64,000 bases of DNA from Acididesulfobacillus acetoxydans (GCF_902729405.1 NZ_LR746496.1:4154001-4218000); one strand, 5' to 3'; positions 26,818-35,699 are shown, numbered from the stretch's first letter. Translations and numbers: made by a program. The notes: generated from the letters alone by a model not told the origin.

Positions 26818-26866
26818 TCATTCCTCCTCATTCGCCGCTGAGCCGGCCGGGCTTTCCCGGCCCCGC

Positions 26867-27091
26867 TTAGGCTTGGGACAATTCAACCCGGTTGTCGCGC
26901 CGGACACTGATGACAGTGTGCTGCTGCAGACCGTAGAGGGCCTGGATCACGTCGTAGACATCTTGATCCGTGGCCGCGGTTTTGACATTGGGAATGCTCC
27001 GCTGGCGCAGGATCGGGCCGCCGCTGCTGTTGACCCCGATCTGATAGGTGACCACCACAACCGATCCCTGGGCATTGGCTGTCACTGGCAT
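26867..27091 (-). CDS. DUF1659 family protein (74 aa)
   Basis: Start ATG 27089-27091 follows GGAGGTTCCCAGC. The sequence MPVTANAQGSVVVVTYQIGV followed by SIPNVKTAATDQDVYDVIQAL fits the DUF1659 family, which resembles DUF2922 in size and beta-rich N-terminus. It is the first gene of the DUF1659-DUF2922-YvrJ-amidase group. The function is unknown. Confidence 0.87.
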   Translation of the reverse strand: MPVTANAQGSVVVVTYQIGVNSSGGPILRQRSIPNVKTAATDQDVYDVIQALYGLQQHTVISVRRDNRVELSQA

Positions 27092-27226
27092 GCTGGGAAC
27101 CTCCTTTCCATCCTCCCCGAGTCGTTAAACAGGAATTCGCGGCCGGCCTCTGGGCTTGTTCGTCGGGAACTCCCGTTCTGATCATAGTATACTCATTCGT
27201 CCAAGTTGTGTTCCTAGACCATGGCC

Positions 27227-28033
27227 TTAACGGGCGTTTTTGCCAAACCACCGGAACCAAGATTTTCTCCGGTTCTCGGAGGAGTCGCCCCTGAGGATGT
27301 CCTCCGTCAGGGAAGGCAGGTCCTGCCCCAGCAGGATTCGGCGGGGATAATCTTTCGTGACCGCCTGGAAACGCGCTTCCCCCACCAGGCTTTGCAGCTT
27401 GTCCAATTCATCCCGGTACGGATGCTGCCGCTGTGAGGGACTGTGGGCATCGCTGCCGAGGAGATGCACCAACCCGCTGCCCGCGAGTTCCTTCGCCCAG
27501 TCTTTGGCCTGGCGCCCGTAGTGGCCGCTGAGGCTGCGCAGATCGATTTGCAGAAGGACGCCAAGCTTTAACCATTGCCGTAGCCGCCCCGGGGCCTCCC
27601 CCAGTGCGGGATAGCGTTCCGGGTGGGCCAGGACCGGGGTGACTCCTGCCACTTTCAATTCGAAGAACACTTGCTCCGTATAGGGCGGTATCTCCCAGGC
27701 CGGGAGTTCCAGAAGGAGGTGCTTGCCTTTCCCGCCGACGCTGAGGAGCGAGCCCTCTTGCAGGTAGCCGGCCATAGCGGGAAAGATGTGGTTTTCCGCT
27801 CCCGGGAGGACATTGAGATCGATCCCTTCATGGCGCAAGGCTTGGTTCAAGTCTCCCACTCTCTCTTCGATCTCCCCCGGAGTCAGCATGACCCGTCCCT
27901 CCATGACGTGCGGGGTGGCCACCACCGTCGTGAAACCCGCCTCCCGGAGCTGCCGCGCGATGCCCAAACCTTCTTCCAGGCTCTCCGCCCCGTCGTCGAG
28001 ACCGGGCAGGAGATGACAATGAAAATCAATCAT
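27227..28033 (-). CDS. cpsB: PHP-type protein-tyrosine phosphatase CpsB/YwqE
   Basis: It dephosphorylates the tyrosine kinase CpsD and so controls capsule or exopolysaccharide output. The start ATG 28031-28033 (MIDFHCHLLPGLDDGAESLE) has AAGGGGAG upstream. The metal-binding PHP motifs are visible: HCH near the N-terminus, VVATPHVMEG, GAENHIF, LAHPERYP and LLGSDAHSPSQR. A basic tail ends WFRWFGKNAR. The 268-residue length is normal for the family. It lies downstream of the Rpn gene and about 4 kb from cpsD and wzz, so the usual wzz-cpsD-cpsB order is interrupted by a surface protein and a nuclease gene. Confidence 0.9.
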   Translation of the reverse strand: MIDFHCHLLPGLDDGAESLEEGLGIARQLREAGFTTVVATPHVMEGRVMLTPGEIEERVGDLNQALRHEGIDLNVLPGAENHIFPAMAGYLQEGSLLSVGGKGKHLLLELPAWEIPPYTEQVFFELKVAGVTPVLAHPERYPALGEAPGRLRQWLKLGVLLQIDLRSLSGHYGRQAKDWAKELAGSGLVHLLGSDAHSPSQRQHPYRDELDKLQSLVGEARFQAVTKDYPRRILLGQDLPSLTEDILRGDSSENRRKSWFRWFGKNAR

Positions 28034-28059
28034 GAGAATGCTCCCCTTAACCTTCAGCT

Positions 28060-28947
28060 TCACCGTTCTGCTTGGAGTTTCCGCACCGTTTCCCGAGACA
28101 GGCCTGTAATCTCAGCAATGTCTTCTAATGAAAATCCCCTCTTCAGGGCATTTCTGGCCGTTTCCAGCTTTCCTTTTAGTTCACCTTCTTCTCTTCCTTC
28201 TTCTCTTGCAGTATCTAGGATTCCTAATTCCTGCCCTAGGTAGGCCAGATAATCGTCATATCCCCGCCGTTCTTCCTCGCTCATCATGAGATAATCCAGC
28301 TTCTTGGCCGCCAGGAGGATGCCCGGCGACTTAAAGTCCTCACGGATGGCGCCATGCTTAAAGAAATACACCCATTCGTCAAGATCCTCCCGGACCATGT
28401 CTTCAAACTTTTCCACATAGATCATGTAGTATTCGGGAAAGACATTTTTGCTGGTAACCACCGTGGATCTCTCGCGTTTGGCTGTGGATTCGTGAAGAAT
28501 AAGCGGTTTCTTGGTGTGCAGTCCAATCAGCTCTGTTGTGCCATAATAGATGAAGTCTGTATTTTCTTTTTCATCCACTCGCAGCGTATGATACAGGATA
28601 CTGATGGAGATCACCTTCACAACTTCGCTGTAGCTCTTCCCTAGCTCCAGACCTTCCACAACGGCTCTCGACGTACCCCAAAGCAGACGTTGCAGGTAAT
28701 CCGCCTCCCGTTGATTCTGTATTTCGATGATGATTTGTCTTCCTTGGGAGTCTCGGCACTTCAAGTCAACCCGGTTAAATTTGCGATTTTCAGCTTCCCT
28801 GTTGCTTTCGCTTTCTAAAATACTATCGATAACGATCGTTTCCTTTAGCAAGTTGGAAATAAAGGCTTCCAGTACGTCAAAATTGGCCTTATTCCGCAGT
28901 ATATATTTCATAGCCCAGTCGAAGCGCACCAGCTTTTTTACAGCCAT
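28060..28947 (-). CDS. Rpn family recombination-promoting nuclease/putative transposase
   Basis: A 295-residue PD-(D/E)xK protein. MAVKKLVRFDWAMKYILRNK and NFDVLEAFISNLLKE form the N-terminal helix set. NRVDLKCRDSQGRQIIIEIQ contains the catalytic D ... E-x-Q pattern. A C-terminal basic helix-turn-helix-like segment (GFSLEDIAEITGLSRETVRK) is typical of the clostridial branch. Rpn proteins are annotated as transposases, but in E. coli RpnA is a nuclease that promotes RecA-independent recombination. It separates cpsB from the rest of the regulatory genes and is probably a later arrival. Confidence 0.9.
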   Translation of the reverse strand: MAVKKLVRFDWAMKYILRNKANFDVLEAFISNLLKETIVIDSILESESNREAENRKFNRVDLKCRDSQGRQIIIEIQNQREADYLQRLLWGTSRAVVEGLELGKSYSEVVKVISISILYHTLRVDEKENTDFIYYGTTELIGLHTKKPLILHESTAKRERSTVVTSKNVFPEYYMIYVEKFEDMVREDLDEWVYFFKHGAIREDFKSPGILLAAKKLDYLMMSEEERRGYDDYLAYLGQELGILDTAREEGREEGELKGKLETARNALKRGFSLEDIAEITGLSRETVRKLQAER

Positions 28948-29106
28948 CCTTTTTTACTCCTTTCAAATACTAGGAAGCTGCGAAATTACAACATCGGACC
29001 CGCGGACAGTTTTGCTTCTCCACCTGTCTTTGCTATCCTTTTTTCTATCCTTATTGTACCATTTCGCGGGAACCGCGTCACCTTCTTCCGCTGCTCTCGC
29101 CGATCT

Positions 29107-29143
29107 CAAAAAACTCTCTCGCCGCAAAACACGGCGAGAGAGT
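29107..29143 (-). terminator. Intrinsic terminator after the CWB2 gene
   Basis: ACTCTCTCGCCG and CGGCGAGAGAGT form a perfect 12-bp stem around a 7-nt loop, followed on the minus strand by TTTTTTG. It ends the transcript of the surface-protein gene. Confidence 0.85.
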
Positions 29144-29242
29144 CAGTTCTGGTTTGGAACAAATCGCAAATTGAGTGTTGCCGCCGGGCGGGCGTCCGGG
29201 CATACACCGAGCCGGGATCCCCCGTCGATCGGCCCGGCGATC

Positions 29243-31939
29243 TTACTCGTAGGTGCTGAGGAATGTCACCGTATAGGTTGGTGACGTGCCGAAGCTAATG
29301 GATTTTCCCATCAGTTTGGACAGTGGGATCTGGTCGAAGACATAGCCCGCTTCTCCGCTCGCAATGGCAGCCTGGAGTTGCTCTGCCGTTAAGCCGGTTG
29401 AAGTATAGTTTACGCTCCCGAGGAGCATGGCGGAAACGACGTTGACAAAGTTGAAGGAACTGCCGCTGGTCAGATCGCCCAAGGTCTGACTCCCTTGGCC
29501 CGATTTTATGGCTACCTGGACCGTGTATGGCGCGGTCTTGGTGATGGTCATCCATTGATTGGAAAGCGTCGTCAGCGGGGTTGTTGTTGGCGTACCCAAG
29601 TTGATGGTCACCGTTTCCACTGAACTGTTATTATAGCCGCTCTCTGTCAGATAGCCCGTCAAGGTCACGGGTCCGCTGCCGAACACCATTCTCAGACCGC
29701 CAAGCGAGACTCCATTGTGATTCGTATCCAGGGCCCCCAGAAGAGTGGATGTGGATAGGGAGCCGCTGCTCAGTGCCGCAACGACCGGATTGGCCAGCCA
29801 GGACACACCCCGGGACTTCAGCGATGTCACGGTCAGGGATGGATTCGTACCGTTGCTCGCAATTTGCAGCCCGGTCAAGCGCACGCTGTCTGGAACCTTA
29901 CTCAGATCCAAGCTGACGGACGAAGTTCCGGAAGACGTTACATTGTCCGAGGGGGTACTCATCTGTGCCGTAACGGAGCTTACACCCAGAGTCGGAGTTA
30001 CAGGGACTCCCCCTCCGCCGCCTCCGCTGAATCCTCCGCCACCGCCTGCCGGAGGTACGACAGGTGGAGTGGTTCCACCCGCGGGCGGAGCGCTCGGGGT
30101 CGTCGAGGTAGCCTGTCCGTTGACGGTCCCGCCGCCGCTGACCAGAGTGCCGGTGCTGCCCTGATCAACCAGGCTGGCGATGCCGGCTGTGGGCGGAATC
30201 ACGATATTGGCCTGGGCTGTGGTGGTCATGGTGCTCACGACTGAGCCGGCCCCCAAGTTCACGTTGGCCTGGGCTGTCACATTGACTGCCGTAAAGTTTC
30301 CGGACAAGCCTACCTGAGTTCCGGGCGTGAGCGGCGCGATATTGAGCTGGGCAATGCTCGCACCCGGCGCCGCCACGATGTTGGCCGCTCCTTCCACGAT
30401 CACCGGTTGAGTAAAGGTACCGTGAAATACCACCGTGCCGCCGGGCGTCAGGGGCCGAATCACAATCACGGAACCGAAACTGCCGGCGGAAGAGGCATCC
30501 AGGATACCGGGGGCGGACACATAAGTGGTGGTTAGGGACGTGTTGCCCGAGGTCAGGATGTGCACGTCGCTCGAACTGTCCAGCGTCAAGCTGTCAGCCG
30601 TGACGCCGTTCAGGTGGATGCTGTTCGAGCCCCCGGAGAGGACCACGATTCCGGCAGCCTTGACGTTATTGAGTGTGGCGGCACCGTCGGCCCCGGGATC
30701 AAGGAAGACCGTGCCTGTGACCTGAACATTGGTCAGGGTGGAGTTATTGCCGGACACATAAATAGCGTAAGGCGCGACGACGTTCTGCAGAGTGACACTG
30801 TCGGCAGTGATGAGCACGCGATCGGTCAGGGTACTTTTGTTGGCCGGGTCGCTCGAACCCTCCGTGGCTCCCGCGGTCGTGTACGCTGTGGCCGAGGTCA
30901 GGGCGCTGAGCGCGGAGTCCGCAATGACGCTGTCCCCGCCCAGGGCGATTACGCTGCGGGGGAGAAGCGAGGCTTTGGCAAAAGCGAGACTTTCGGCCGG
31001 GAGTTGGGTATCGCTCAGGATGACGGGCGATCCCGTCAGGGCCGCCATGGGCGCGGCCGTAAGCGCGTCGACCAAGTGAGCGTCTTCCCCGTTGGCCACA
31101 TAAACTGTGCCGTAATTGAGTTCCGGAGCGAAAGCTTTGATGACCAGGCGGTTAGTGTCAAAGCGATCCACCCCTCCTAGCCGCGCGGCACCGGGCAGCA
31201 AGGCTTTGACCGCGGAACTTACAACCCCGGTTCCGCCGATGACATAAGTGCTTTTCAGGCTGGGCTTCAGACTATCGAGATAAGAAGCCGTGGCAGCCGG
31301 CAGGCTGTTGACGTCCGTGAGCAGGATCGGCATCCCCTGCGCCGCCGCGATCGGGGCGACCGAGAGGGCGTCGGCGTTGCTGTAGGCCGTGGCGATCACC
31401 GCCCGGCTGACCTTCTCCAAGGATCCGAGCGTTTGGGCAATGTTGACGGCTGTGGCGAAGCGGTCGCTTCCGCCCAACGATTTTACCGCGATGCCCAGCG
31501 CGGCAATCTCATCCGTCACCGCCTTTTCGATGACCCCGGAGCCGCTGGTGACATAGACTGTCTTCACTTGCAGGCGTTTGAGCTCAGCCTGGGTGTAAGG
31601 ATTGAGGCTGTCCCCCTGCGTGAGCAGGATCGGGGCGTTGAGAGCTTTGGCCAAGGGGGCCGCCGTAAGCGCGTCGACCAGGTTTTGATCCATCCCCGCC
31701 GCCACAATGGCATATTGTGACGTCGTTTTCCACCCGGCTTCGGCGATCTTGGCCGCAGTTTCATAGCGGTCCTGACCGGCCAAACGCAAGGTCGTGGCAG
31801 GAGAAGTCACCGCTGCCACCGGAGTAGTCGGCGCCGAGACGCTCGCCGTATCCGCCAGGGCGGTCAAAGGCTGCAGGACTGTCAACGAACACGCCAGCGT
31901 GAACGTTAAGAGCCGGGTTAAGGATTTTCCCTTTTTCAT
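29243..31939 (-). CDS. Cell-surface protein with three CWB2 repeats (898 aa)
   Basis: Start ATG 31937-31939 (MKKGKSLTRLLTFTLACSLT) follows GGAGGATCTG. A cleavable signal peptide ends around ALADTASVSA. Three cell-wall-binding type 2 repeats follow between about residues 45 and 340: RLAGQDRYETAAKIAE, SLGGSDRFATAVNIAQ and RLGGVDRFDTNRLVI, each with a partner such as VDALTAAPLAKALNAPILLT. A Ser/Thr/Val-rich beta-helix-like region comes next, then a Pro/Gly linker (TTPPVVPPAGGGGG) and a C-terminal beta-rich domain. CWB2 repeats bind an anionic wall polymer in clostridial S-layer proteins. The Ser-rich middle may be an adhesin. It lies between the polysaccharide regulators. Confidence 0.92.
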   Translation of the reverse strand: MKKGKSLTRLLTFTLACSLTVLQPLTALADTASVSAPTTPVAAVTSPATTLRLAGQDRYETAAKIAEAGWKTTSQYAIVAAGMDQNLVDALTAAPLAKALNAPILLTQGDSLNPYTQAELKRLQVKTVYVTSGSGVIEKAVTDEIAALGIAVKSLGGSDRFATAVNIAQTLGSLEKVSRAVIATAYSNADALSVAPIAAAQGMPILLTDVNSLPAATASYLDSLKPSLKSTYVIGGTGVVSSAVKALLPGAARLGGVDRFDTNRLVIKAFAPELNYGTVYVANGEDAHLVDALTAAPMAALTGSPVILSDTQLPAESLAFAKASLLPRSVIALGGDSVIADSALSALTSATAYTTAGATEGSSDPANKSTLTDRVLITADSVTLQNVVAPYAIYVSGNNSTLTNVQVTGTVFLDPGADGAATLNNVKAAGIVVLSGGSNSIHLNGVTADSLTLDSSSDVHILTSGNTSLTTTYVSAPGILDASSAGSFGSVIVIRPLTPGGTVVFHGTFTQPVIVEGAANIVAAPGASIAQLNIAPLTPGTQVGLSGNFTAVNVTAQANVNLGAGSVVSTMTTTAQANIVIPPTAGIASLVDQGSTGTLVSGGGTVNGQATSTTPSAPPAGGTTPPVVPPAGGGGGFSGGGGGGVPVTPTLGVSSVTAQMSTPSDNVTSSGTSSVSLDLSKVPDSVRLTGLQIASNGTNPSLTVTSLKSRGVSWLANPVVAALSSGSLSTSTLLGALDTNHNGVSLGGLRMVFGSGPVTLTGYLTESGYNNSSVETVTINLGTPTTTPLTTLSNQWMTITKTAPYTVQVAIKSGQGSQTLGDLTSGSSFNFVNVVSAMLLGSVNYTSTGLTAEQLQAAIASGEAGYVFDQIPLSKLMGKSISFGTSPTYTVTFLSTYE

Positions 31940-32064
31940 AAAACAGATCCTCCTACTTTGCTTATTCTCGCTTTCATCCTCCTCAAGAGCTACCCTTGAT
32001 GAATCCAATCCCGTTCTTTGTTTCTCCTCCCTCCCTTTCTCCCTTCTTTTTTTACAGACCCGCC

Positions 32065-32808
32065 TCAAAATCCGAGGCCGGATTTGTCAACTGTGCCCGG
32101 CAGGCGGCCCTCTGCGTGATCTCTCCGCTTTTTGTGCTCATGCCCGTAGTAATAGTAGTAATAATGTTCGCGCGTCTTCATCTCGACTTTATTCAAAACC
32201 GCGCCCAGCAGTTTGGCCCCCACCTTTTCCAGCTGTTCTTTGGCTCTCAGGGCATACTCGCGGTTCACCTCCCCGGAGGCCAGGACGAGGATGACCCCGT
32301 CGACACTTTGGGCCAGGATCGAAGCGTCCGCCACGGCAATGACAGGCGGCGTATCAATGAGAATCGTATCGAATTCCTCAGCCGCCTCTTCCAGGAACCG
32401 CTTCATGCGCTTCGAGTTCAGCAGTTCCGCCGGATTGGGCGGGATCGGGCCCGAAGAGAGCACAGTCAAGCCGGTAAACTTCGTTTCGCGGATCAGTTCT
32501 CGGATTGCCTTCTCCTGAACTAGGGCCGTGGACAGCCCTTCCAGGTTGCTCAGACCAAACAGCTTGTGCTGCGTCGGATTGCGCAGGTCTCCGTCAATAA
32601 TGAGCACGCGTTGTCCGGCTTCGGCCATGCTGACCGCCAAATTGGCTGCCGTGGCGGATTTCCCTTCCCCCGGCCCGGCGCTGGTCACCAGAATCTTCTT
32701 AACTTCGCCGTCCACGGCCGTAAACTGCACGTTCGTTCTCAAGGTGCGGTAGGCCTCTGAGATCGGCGATTTCGGCTTTCTTGCGGTAATTAAACTGGAC
32801 AATCCCAT
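32065..32808 (-). CDS. cpsD: Bacterial tyrosine kinase CpsD/YwqD
   Basis: A cytoplasmic BY-kinase that autophosphorylates on a C-terminal tyrosine cluster and works with Wzz to set polymer length. The 247-residue protein has the N-terminal activating region (ISEAYRTLRTNVQF), Walker A SAGPGEGKSATAAN, Walker A' VLIIDGDLRNP and Walker B ILIDTPPV. A run of six consecutive tyrosines (REHYYYYYYGHEHKKR) near residue 218 is the phosphorylation site. CpsB at 27227-28033 should reverse it. It lies 113 nt downstream of wzz. Confidence 0.94.
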   Translation of the reverse strand: MGLSSLITARKPKSPISEAYRTLRTNVQFTAVDGEVKKILVTSAGPGEGKSATAANLAVSMAEAGQRVLIIDGDLRNPTQHKLFGLSNLEGLSTALVQEKAIRELIRETKFTGLTVLSSGPIPPNPAELLNSKRMKRFLEEAAEEFDTILIDTPPVIAVADASILAQSVDGVILVLASGEVNREYALRAKEQLEKVGAKLLGAVLNKVEMKTREHYYYYYYGHEHKKRRDHAEGRLPGTVDKSGLGF

Positions 32809-32921
32809 CTCCCTTTCCCGTCAGGCGGTTTTTTCCCACCCTCTCTGTCCCCTGCTCTCCTCCGATGCCCTGAGCACTTGCACCTACGGGCCGGCGGCTC
32901 TGCGTTTCCGGCGCCTCCCGC

Positions 32922-33629
32922 CTATTCCCGTTCTTCCAGCTTAAAGTCCGGAATCACGCCCAGAACAGGCAAGCCCAGAATTTTGCCGACATCGTCGGAA
33001 GTCTTAATCGTATTGTCGAGATATTCAATCAGAAAGGCGATACCGACTGCCACCATCAGCCCGACCACGAAGGCGATCATGACGTTGAGACTCTTTTTAG
33101 GCTTGATGGGGTGATGCGGAGCCACCGCTTTGTCCACCACACTGACGCTGTCCACTTTCTTAATCTTAATCACCGCGCCGGAAAATTCCTTCGCTGTGGC
33201 ATTGGCGATCTGTGCAGCCAGAGCAGGGCTCGTGTTATCCACTTTAATCTCCAGGACTTCGGTATTGGGCACGGAGTCTACGGTAATGCTCTTGTTTAAG
33301 GTGTCGAACGTCTGGGACAGGCCGAGCGTCTTAATCACGTTCTCTTCCACCGTACGACTCTTGGCGATGGTCGCATAGGTTTTGGCCAATTGCTGATCGG
33401 CGAGCAGAGCATTGTAGTCCAGAAGTTTGCCGGCCTGATCCACTGAATCCGCCGCCGTAGCTTTCTGACCCACGATGAGCGTGGTGACCGATTCATAGAC
33501 CGGCTTGAGGACAAAAAAACTAACGATCCCGCTCGTCAAAGCTGCGATGAGGGGTATCGCGACGACAATCAGCCAGTGTTTGCGCAGTACCTCCCAGTAC
33601 TGGCGCAGGTCGAGTTCCTCTTCTTGCAT
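32922..33629 (-). CDS. wzz: Chain-length determinant/kinase activator, Wzz/CpsC-type
   Basis: A 235-residue inner-membrane protein with the Wzz domain. The N-terminus (LDLRQYWEVLRKHWLIVVAI) leads into the first transmembrane helix. An extracytoplasmic coiled-coil part contains VDSVPNTEVLEIKVD, and HHPIKPKKSLNVMIAFVVGL is the PxxP-containing lead into the second helix. The C-terminal tail (IKTSDDVGKILGLPVLG) contacts the kinase. Size and layout match Gram-positive CpsC/YwqC, with the ATPase on a separate gene. Start ATG 33627-33629 follows AAAGGAGGATC. It is first in its operon, and palindromes lie upstream. Confidence 0.93.
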   Translation of the reverse strand: MQEEELDLRQYWEVLRKHWLIVVAIPLIAALTSGIVSFFVLKPVYESVTTLIVGQKATAADSVDQAGKLLDYNALLADQQLAKTYATIAKSRTVEENVIKTLGLSQTFDTLNKSITVDSVPNTEVLEIKVDNTSPALAAQIANATAKEFSGAVIKIKKVDSVSVVDKAVAPHHPIKPKKSLNVMIAFVVGLMVAVGIAFLIEYLDNTIKTSDDVGKILGLPVLGVIPDFKLEERE

Positions 33630-33667
33630 GGATCCTCCTTTACGGCGCTTTACAGCGTATTTTTAAG

Positions 33668-33683
33668 CAGGGTATCTACCCTG
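33668..33683. promoter_or_regulatory. Palindrome in the wzz leader
   Basis: CAGGGTA and TACCCTG flank 2 nt, a perfect 7-2-7 inverted repeat about 40 nt upstream of the wzz start. It could be an operator or a leader hairpin. Confidence 0.45.
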
Positions 33684-33734
33684 TTTTAATCGGGTTATCT
33701 TCCTTAATCCAAAGCATAACGTATCGCCTATCAC

Positions 33735-33750
33735 GCATTGTGTACAATGC
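33735..33750. promoter_or_regulatory. Candidate operator upstream of wzz
   Basis: GCATTGT and ACAATGC flank 2 nt, a perfect 7-2-7 inverted repeat about 105 nt upstream of the wzz start and with the same geometry as the one at 33668-33683. On the minus strand it includes TTGTAC, which could be part of a -35 element. Confidence 0.45.
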
Positions 33751-33909
33751 AGCTAAACCGTAATTAAATTCAGTGCGATTATCCCCACGCAGGGCGGGCG
33801 AAATGTCCCGGTCCCATGAATATTTTCACAGCTATCGTCCTAGGACCTCGTTCCCATAAAAGTACTATTCTACGCCTTCGCCCGAAACCCTTCTACACGG
33901 ATCGAGAAT

Positions 33910-34779
33910 TTACCTTATTCTTGGCAAAGTTTCTGGGGAAATCTTCCGCGCCAGACAGCACTCGGCCATTTGCCAATCCCAGGGGCTGTCCAGGTCGAGA
34001 GAACTCATCCGGTCCATGGCAAAGCCCTCGACCCTTGCCGGCATAAACGTGCGCTCGCGCAGCAGGACTTCGGTCCGGACCAGGTAAAGGGCGCCGTTCA
34101 GAACCCAAGTCGCCGGCAGCTCCTGGCGCCGGGCCGCCCCCTCCGCCGGCAGAAGCGGGCGCAGGAAACCGTCCTCACCGGGCCGGAACATCCACTCCGG
34201 CGGCTGGTCGGGCTCCGTGACACTGACCAAAGCGTCGCAAGGCGGGACCGGGGGCCGGGGCGGAATCAAAGGCCCGGACTTCGCGGATACGGTGTCCGCG
34301 GATACGGACTTCACGGCTGCGAGCTCCGCGGATACGGACTTCGCGGTTACCGACTCGGAAAATCCGGGCTCCGAAGACCCGAACTGCTTGGCCAGCATCC
34401 TGGCCGCACACTCCCGGATCTGCTCCGCCCTGCGCAAAGGTGAAGTGGGCTGCAGCAAGAGGACATAATCCGGGCGGTAACCCTCGCGCTCCGCCAGCCA
34501 CCGGAGGGCATGCAGCACCGGCTCGATCCCGGGTGTGCTGTCCTGGGCCAGTTCCGCCGGCCGCAAAAAAGGTACCTCGCAGCCGTATTTTCGCCCGACG
34601 GCGGCTATCTCTTCGTCCTCGGTCGTGAGGATGAGCCTGTCGAGACATCCCGCTTCCAGAGCCGCCTCGATGGTCCAGGCTAGGAGCGGCTTCCCGCCGA
34701 GAAGCCGGATGTTTTTGCGCGGAATACCCTTGGAGCCGCCGCGGGCAGGGATGATGCCCAAGATGCGCGTTTGAGCCAT
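33910..34779 (-). CDS. legF: CMP-legionaminic/sialic acid cytidylyltransferase with low-complexity insert
   Basis: It activates the nonulosonic acid with CTP to the CMP-sugar used by the flagellin transferase. ATG 34777-34779 (MAQTRILGIIPARGGSKGIP) follows GGAGGGAAG. The core is typical: IIPARGGSKGIPRKNIR (CTP loop), LLQPTSPLRR, ALVSVTEPDQPPEW, NGALYLV and SLDLDSPWDW. Between the LLQPTSPLRR block and the ALVSV block lies an extra segment of about 45 residues, rich in Ser, Val, Ala and Lys (KSVSAELAAV, KSVSADTVSA), encoded by a 30-bp repeat. This raises the length to 289 against about 230 for relatives. The insert lies before a strand of the core and is probably a surface loop. Confidence 0.9.
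   Translation of the reverse strand: MAQTRILGIIPARGGSKGIPRKNIRLLGGKPLLAWTIEAALEAGCLDRLILTTEDEEIAAVGRKYGCEVPFLRPAELAQDSTPGIEPVLHALRWLAEREGYRPDYVLLLQPTSPLRRAEQIRECAARMLAKQFGSSEPGFSESVTAKSVSAELAAVKSVSADTVSAKSGPLIPPRPPVPPCDALVSVTEPDQPPEWMFRPGEDGFLRPLLPAEGAARRQELPATWVLNGALYLVRTEVLLRERTFMPARVEGFAMDRMSSLDLDSPWDWQMAECCLARKISPETLPRIR
34275..34364. repeat. 30-bp tandem repeat inside legF
   Basis: Three 30-bp units start with CGGACTTC (at 34275, 34305 and 34335). The first two also end TCCGCGGATA. The unit is a multiple of three, so the repeat adds ten residues per copy without breaking the frame. Confidence 0.75.
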
Positions 34780-35016
34780 GAACTTCCCTCCGTTCACTGA
34801 GAATAACCGCGACTGCCGCTGCACAACATGGCAGCGACCCCATCCGCGCACGCCGTTCTCTGAGTGCCATCTGCTCAAGGGGCAACCGCCACAAATTCTG
34901 CGTCTTCAGCCGGTTCGGCCGAGTACGGCCCGTAAGTCTATATGGTATGCCCGCAACAACAAGGTACATGCCAAACCGCCTTTTGTAAGGCTTCTTGCCA
35001 AATTGGGGAGAGCCTC

Positions 35017-35661
35017 TTAGTTCCTGACTCTCGCGGGATTGCCCGCGACCGTCACCCTGGGGGGGACATCCCTGACGACCACGGCTCCGGCCCCGATGGT
35101 GGCTCCGTCTCCGATCATTATCCCTTGAATGATGACGGCTCCCGTTCCCACGTGCACTCCCTCGCCCAGGGTGACCCCGCCGGAGAGTGTAGCTCCCGGC
35201 GCCAGGTGGGCGTGGGCGCCGATCCTGCAGTCGTGATCCACGCAAGCCCGGGTGTTGACGAGGACGTTGTCCCCCAGGACCGCGCCTGCTTGAACCACCG
35301 CTCCGGCCATCAGCTGGACCCCCTCGCCCAGCTCAGTCAACCGGGAGATGACAGCCGCGGGATGGAATACAGAGGCAAACGAATAGCCCAAAGCTCGGAA
35401 GTGTCGGAAGATCTCACGCCGTTTGCCGGTGCGGCGGACGGATCCGAGAGCATTGACCAGTCGAATATCCTCGGGGGAATGCTCCAGAACCCGACTGTCC
35501 CCTCCCAGCACCGGCACGCCTAAAACGTGCCTGCCGACACCCGGGGATGCGGTGTCCGCGTCCGTCAAGCCGAGGATGGCGGCATTCTGCGCCAGAAGAA
35601 TATCCAGGAGGACCTTGGCCTGTCCTCCCGCCCCGATGATGATCAGCGGTTTCTTATCCAT
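35017..35661 (-). CDS. legH: Sugar N-acetyltransferase LegH/NeuD-like
   Basis: It probably acetylates the 4-amino group of the GDP-linked 2,4-diamino intermediate of legionaminic acid synthesis. The 214-residue protein has the N-terminal sugar-binding Rossmann-like part (PLIIIGAGGQAKVLLDILLA) and a left-handed beta-helix with hexapeptide repeats (GVQLMAGAVVQAGAVLGDNV, VDHDCRIGAHAHLAPGATLS). The catalytic His is probably in VDHDCRIG. ATG 35659-35661 is the start, with AAAGGAGTC upstream. The same frame runs further up but there encodes a transposase relic. It is the gene between legF and legI. Confidence 0.87.
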   Translation of the reverse strand: MDKKPLIIIGAGGQAKVLLDILLAQNAAILGLTDADTASPGVGRHVLGVPVLGGDSRVLEHSPEDIRLVNALGSVRRTGKRREIFRHFRALGYSFASVFHPAAVISRLTELGEGVQLMAGAVVQAGAVLGDNVLVNTRACVDHDCRIGAHAHLAPGATLSGGVTLGEGVHVGTGAVIIQGIMIGDGATIGAGAVVVRDVPPRVTVAGNPARVRN

Positions 35662-35699
35662 TCTGACTCCTTTGTACGCCCCTTCTTCTGAATCTCCCC

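Noticed and set aside
34175-35245. 356-codon minus-strand frame over legF and legH
   Set aside because: It is an Arg/Gly-rich shadow of two well-supported genes in a GC-rich region.
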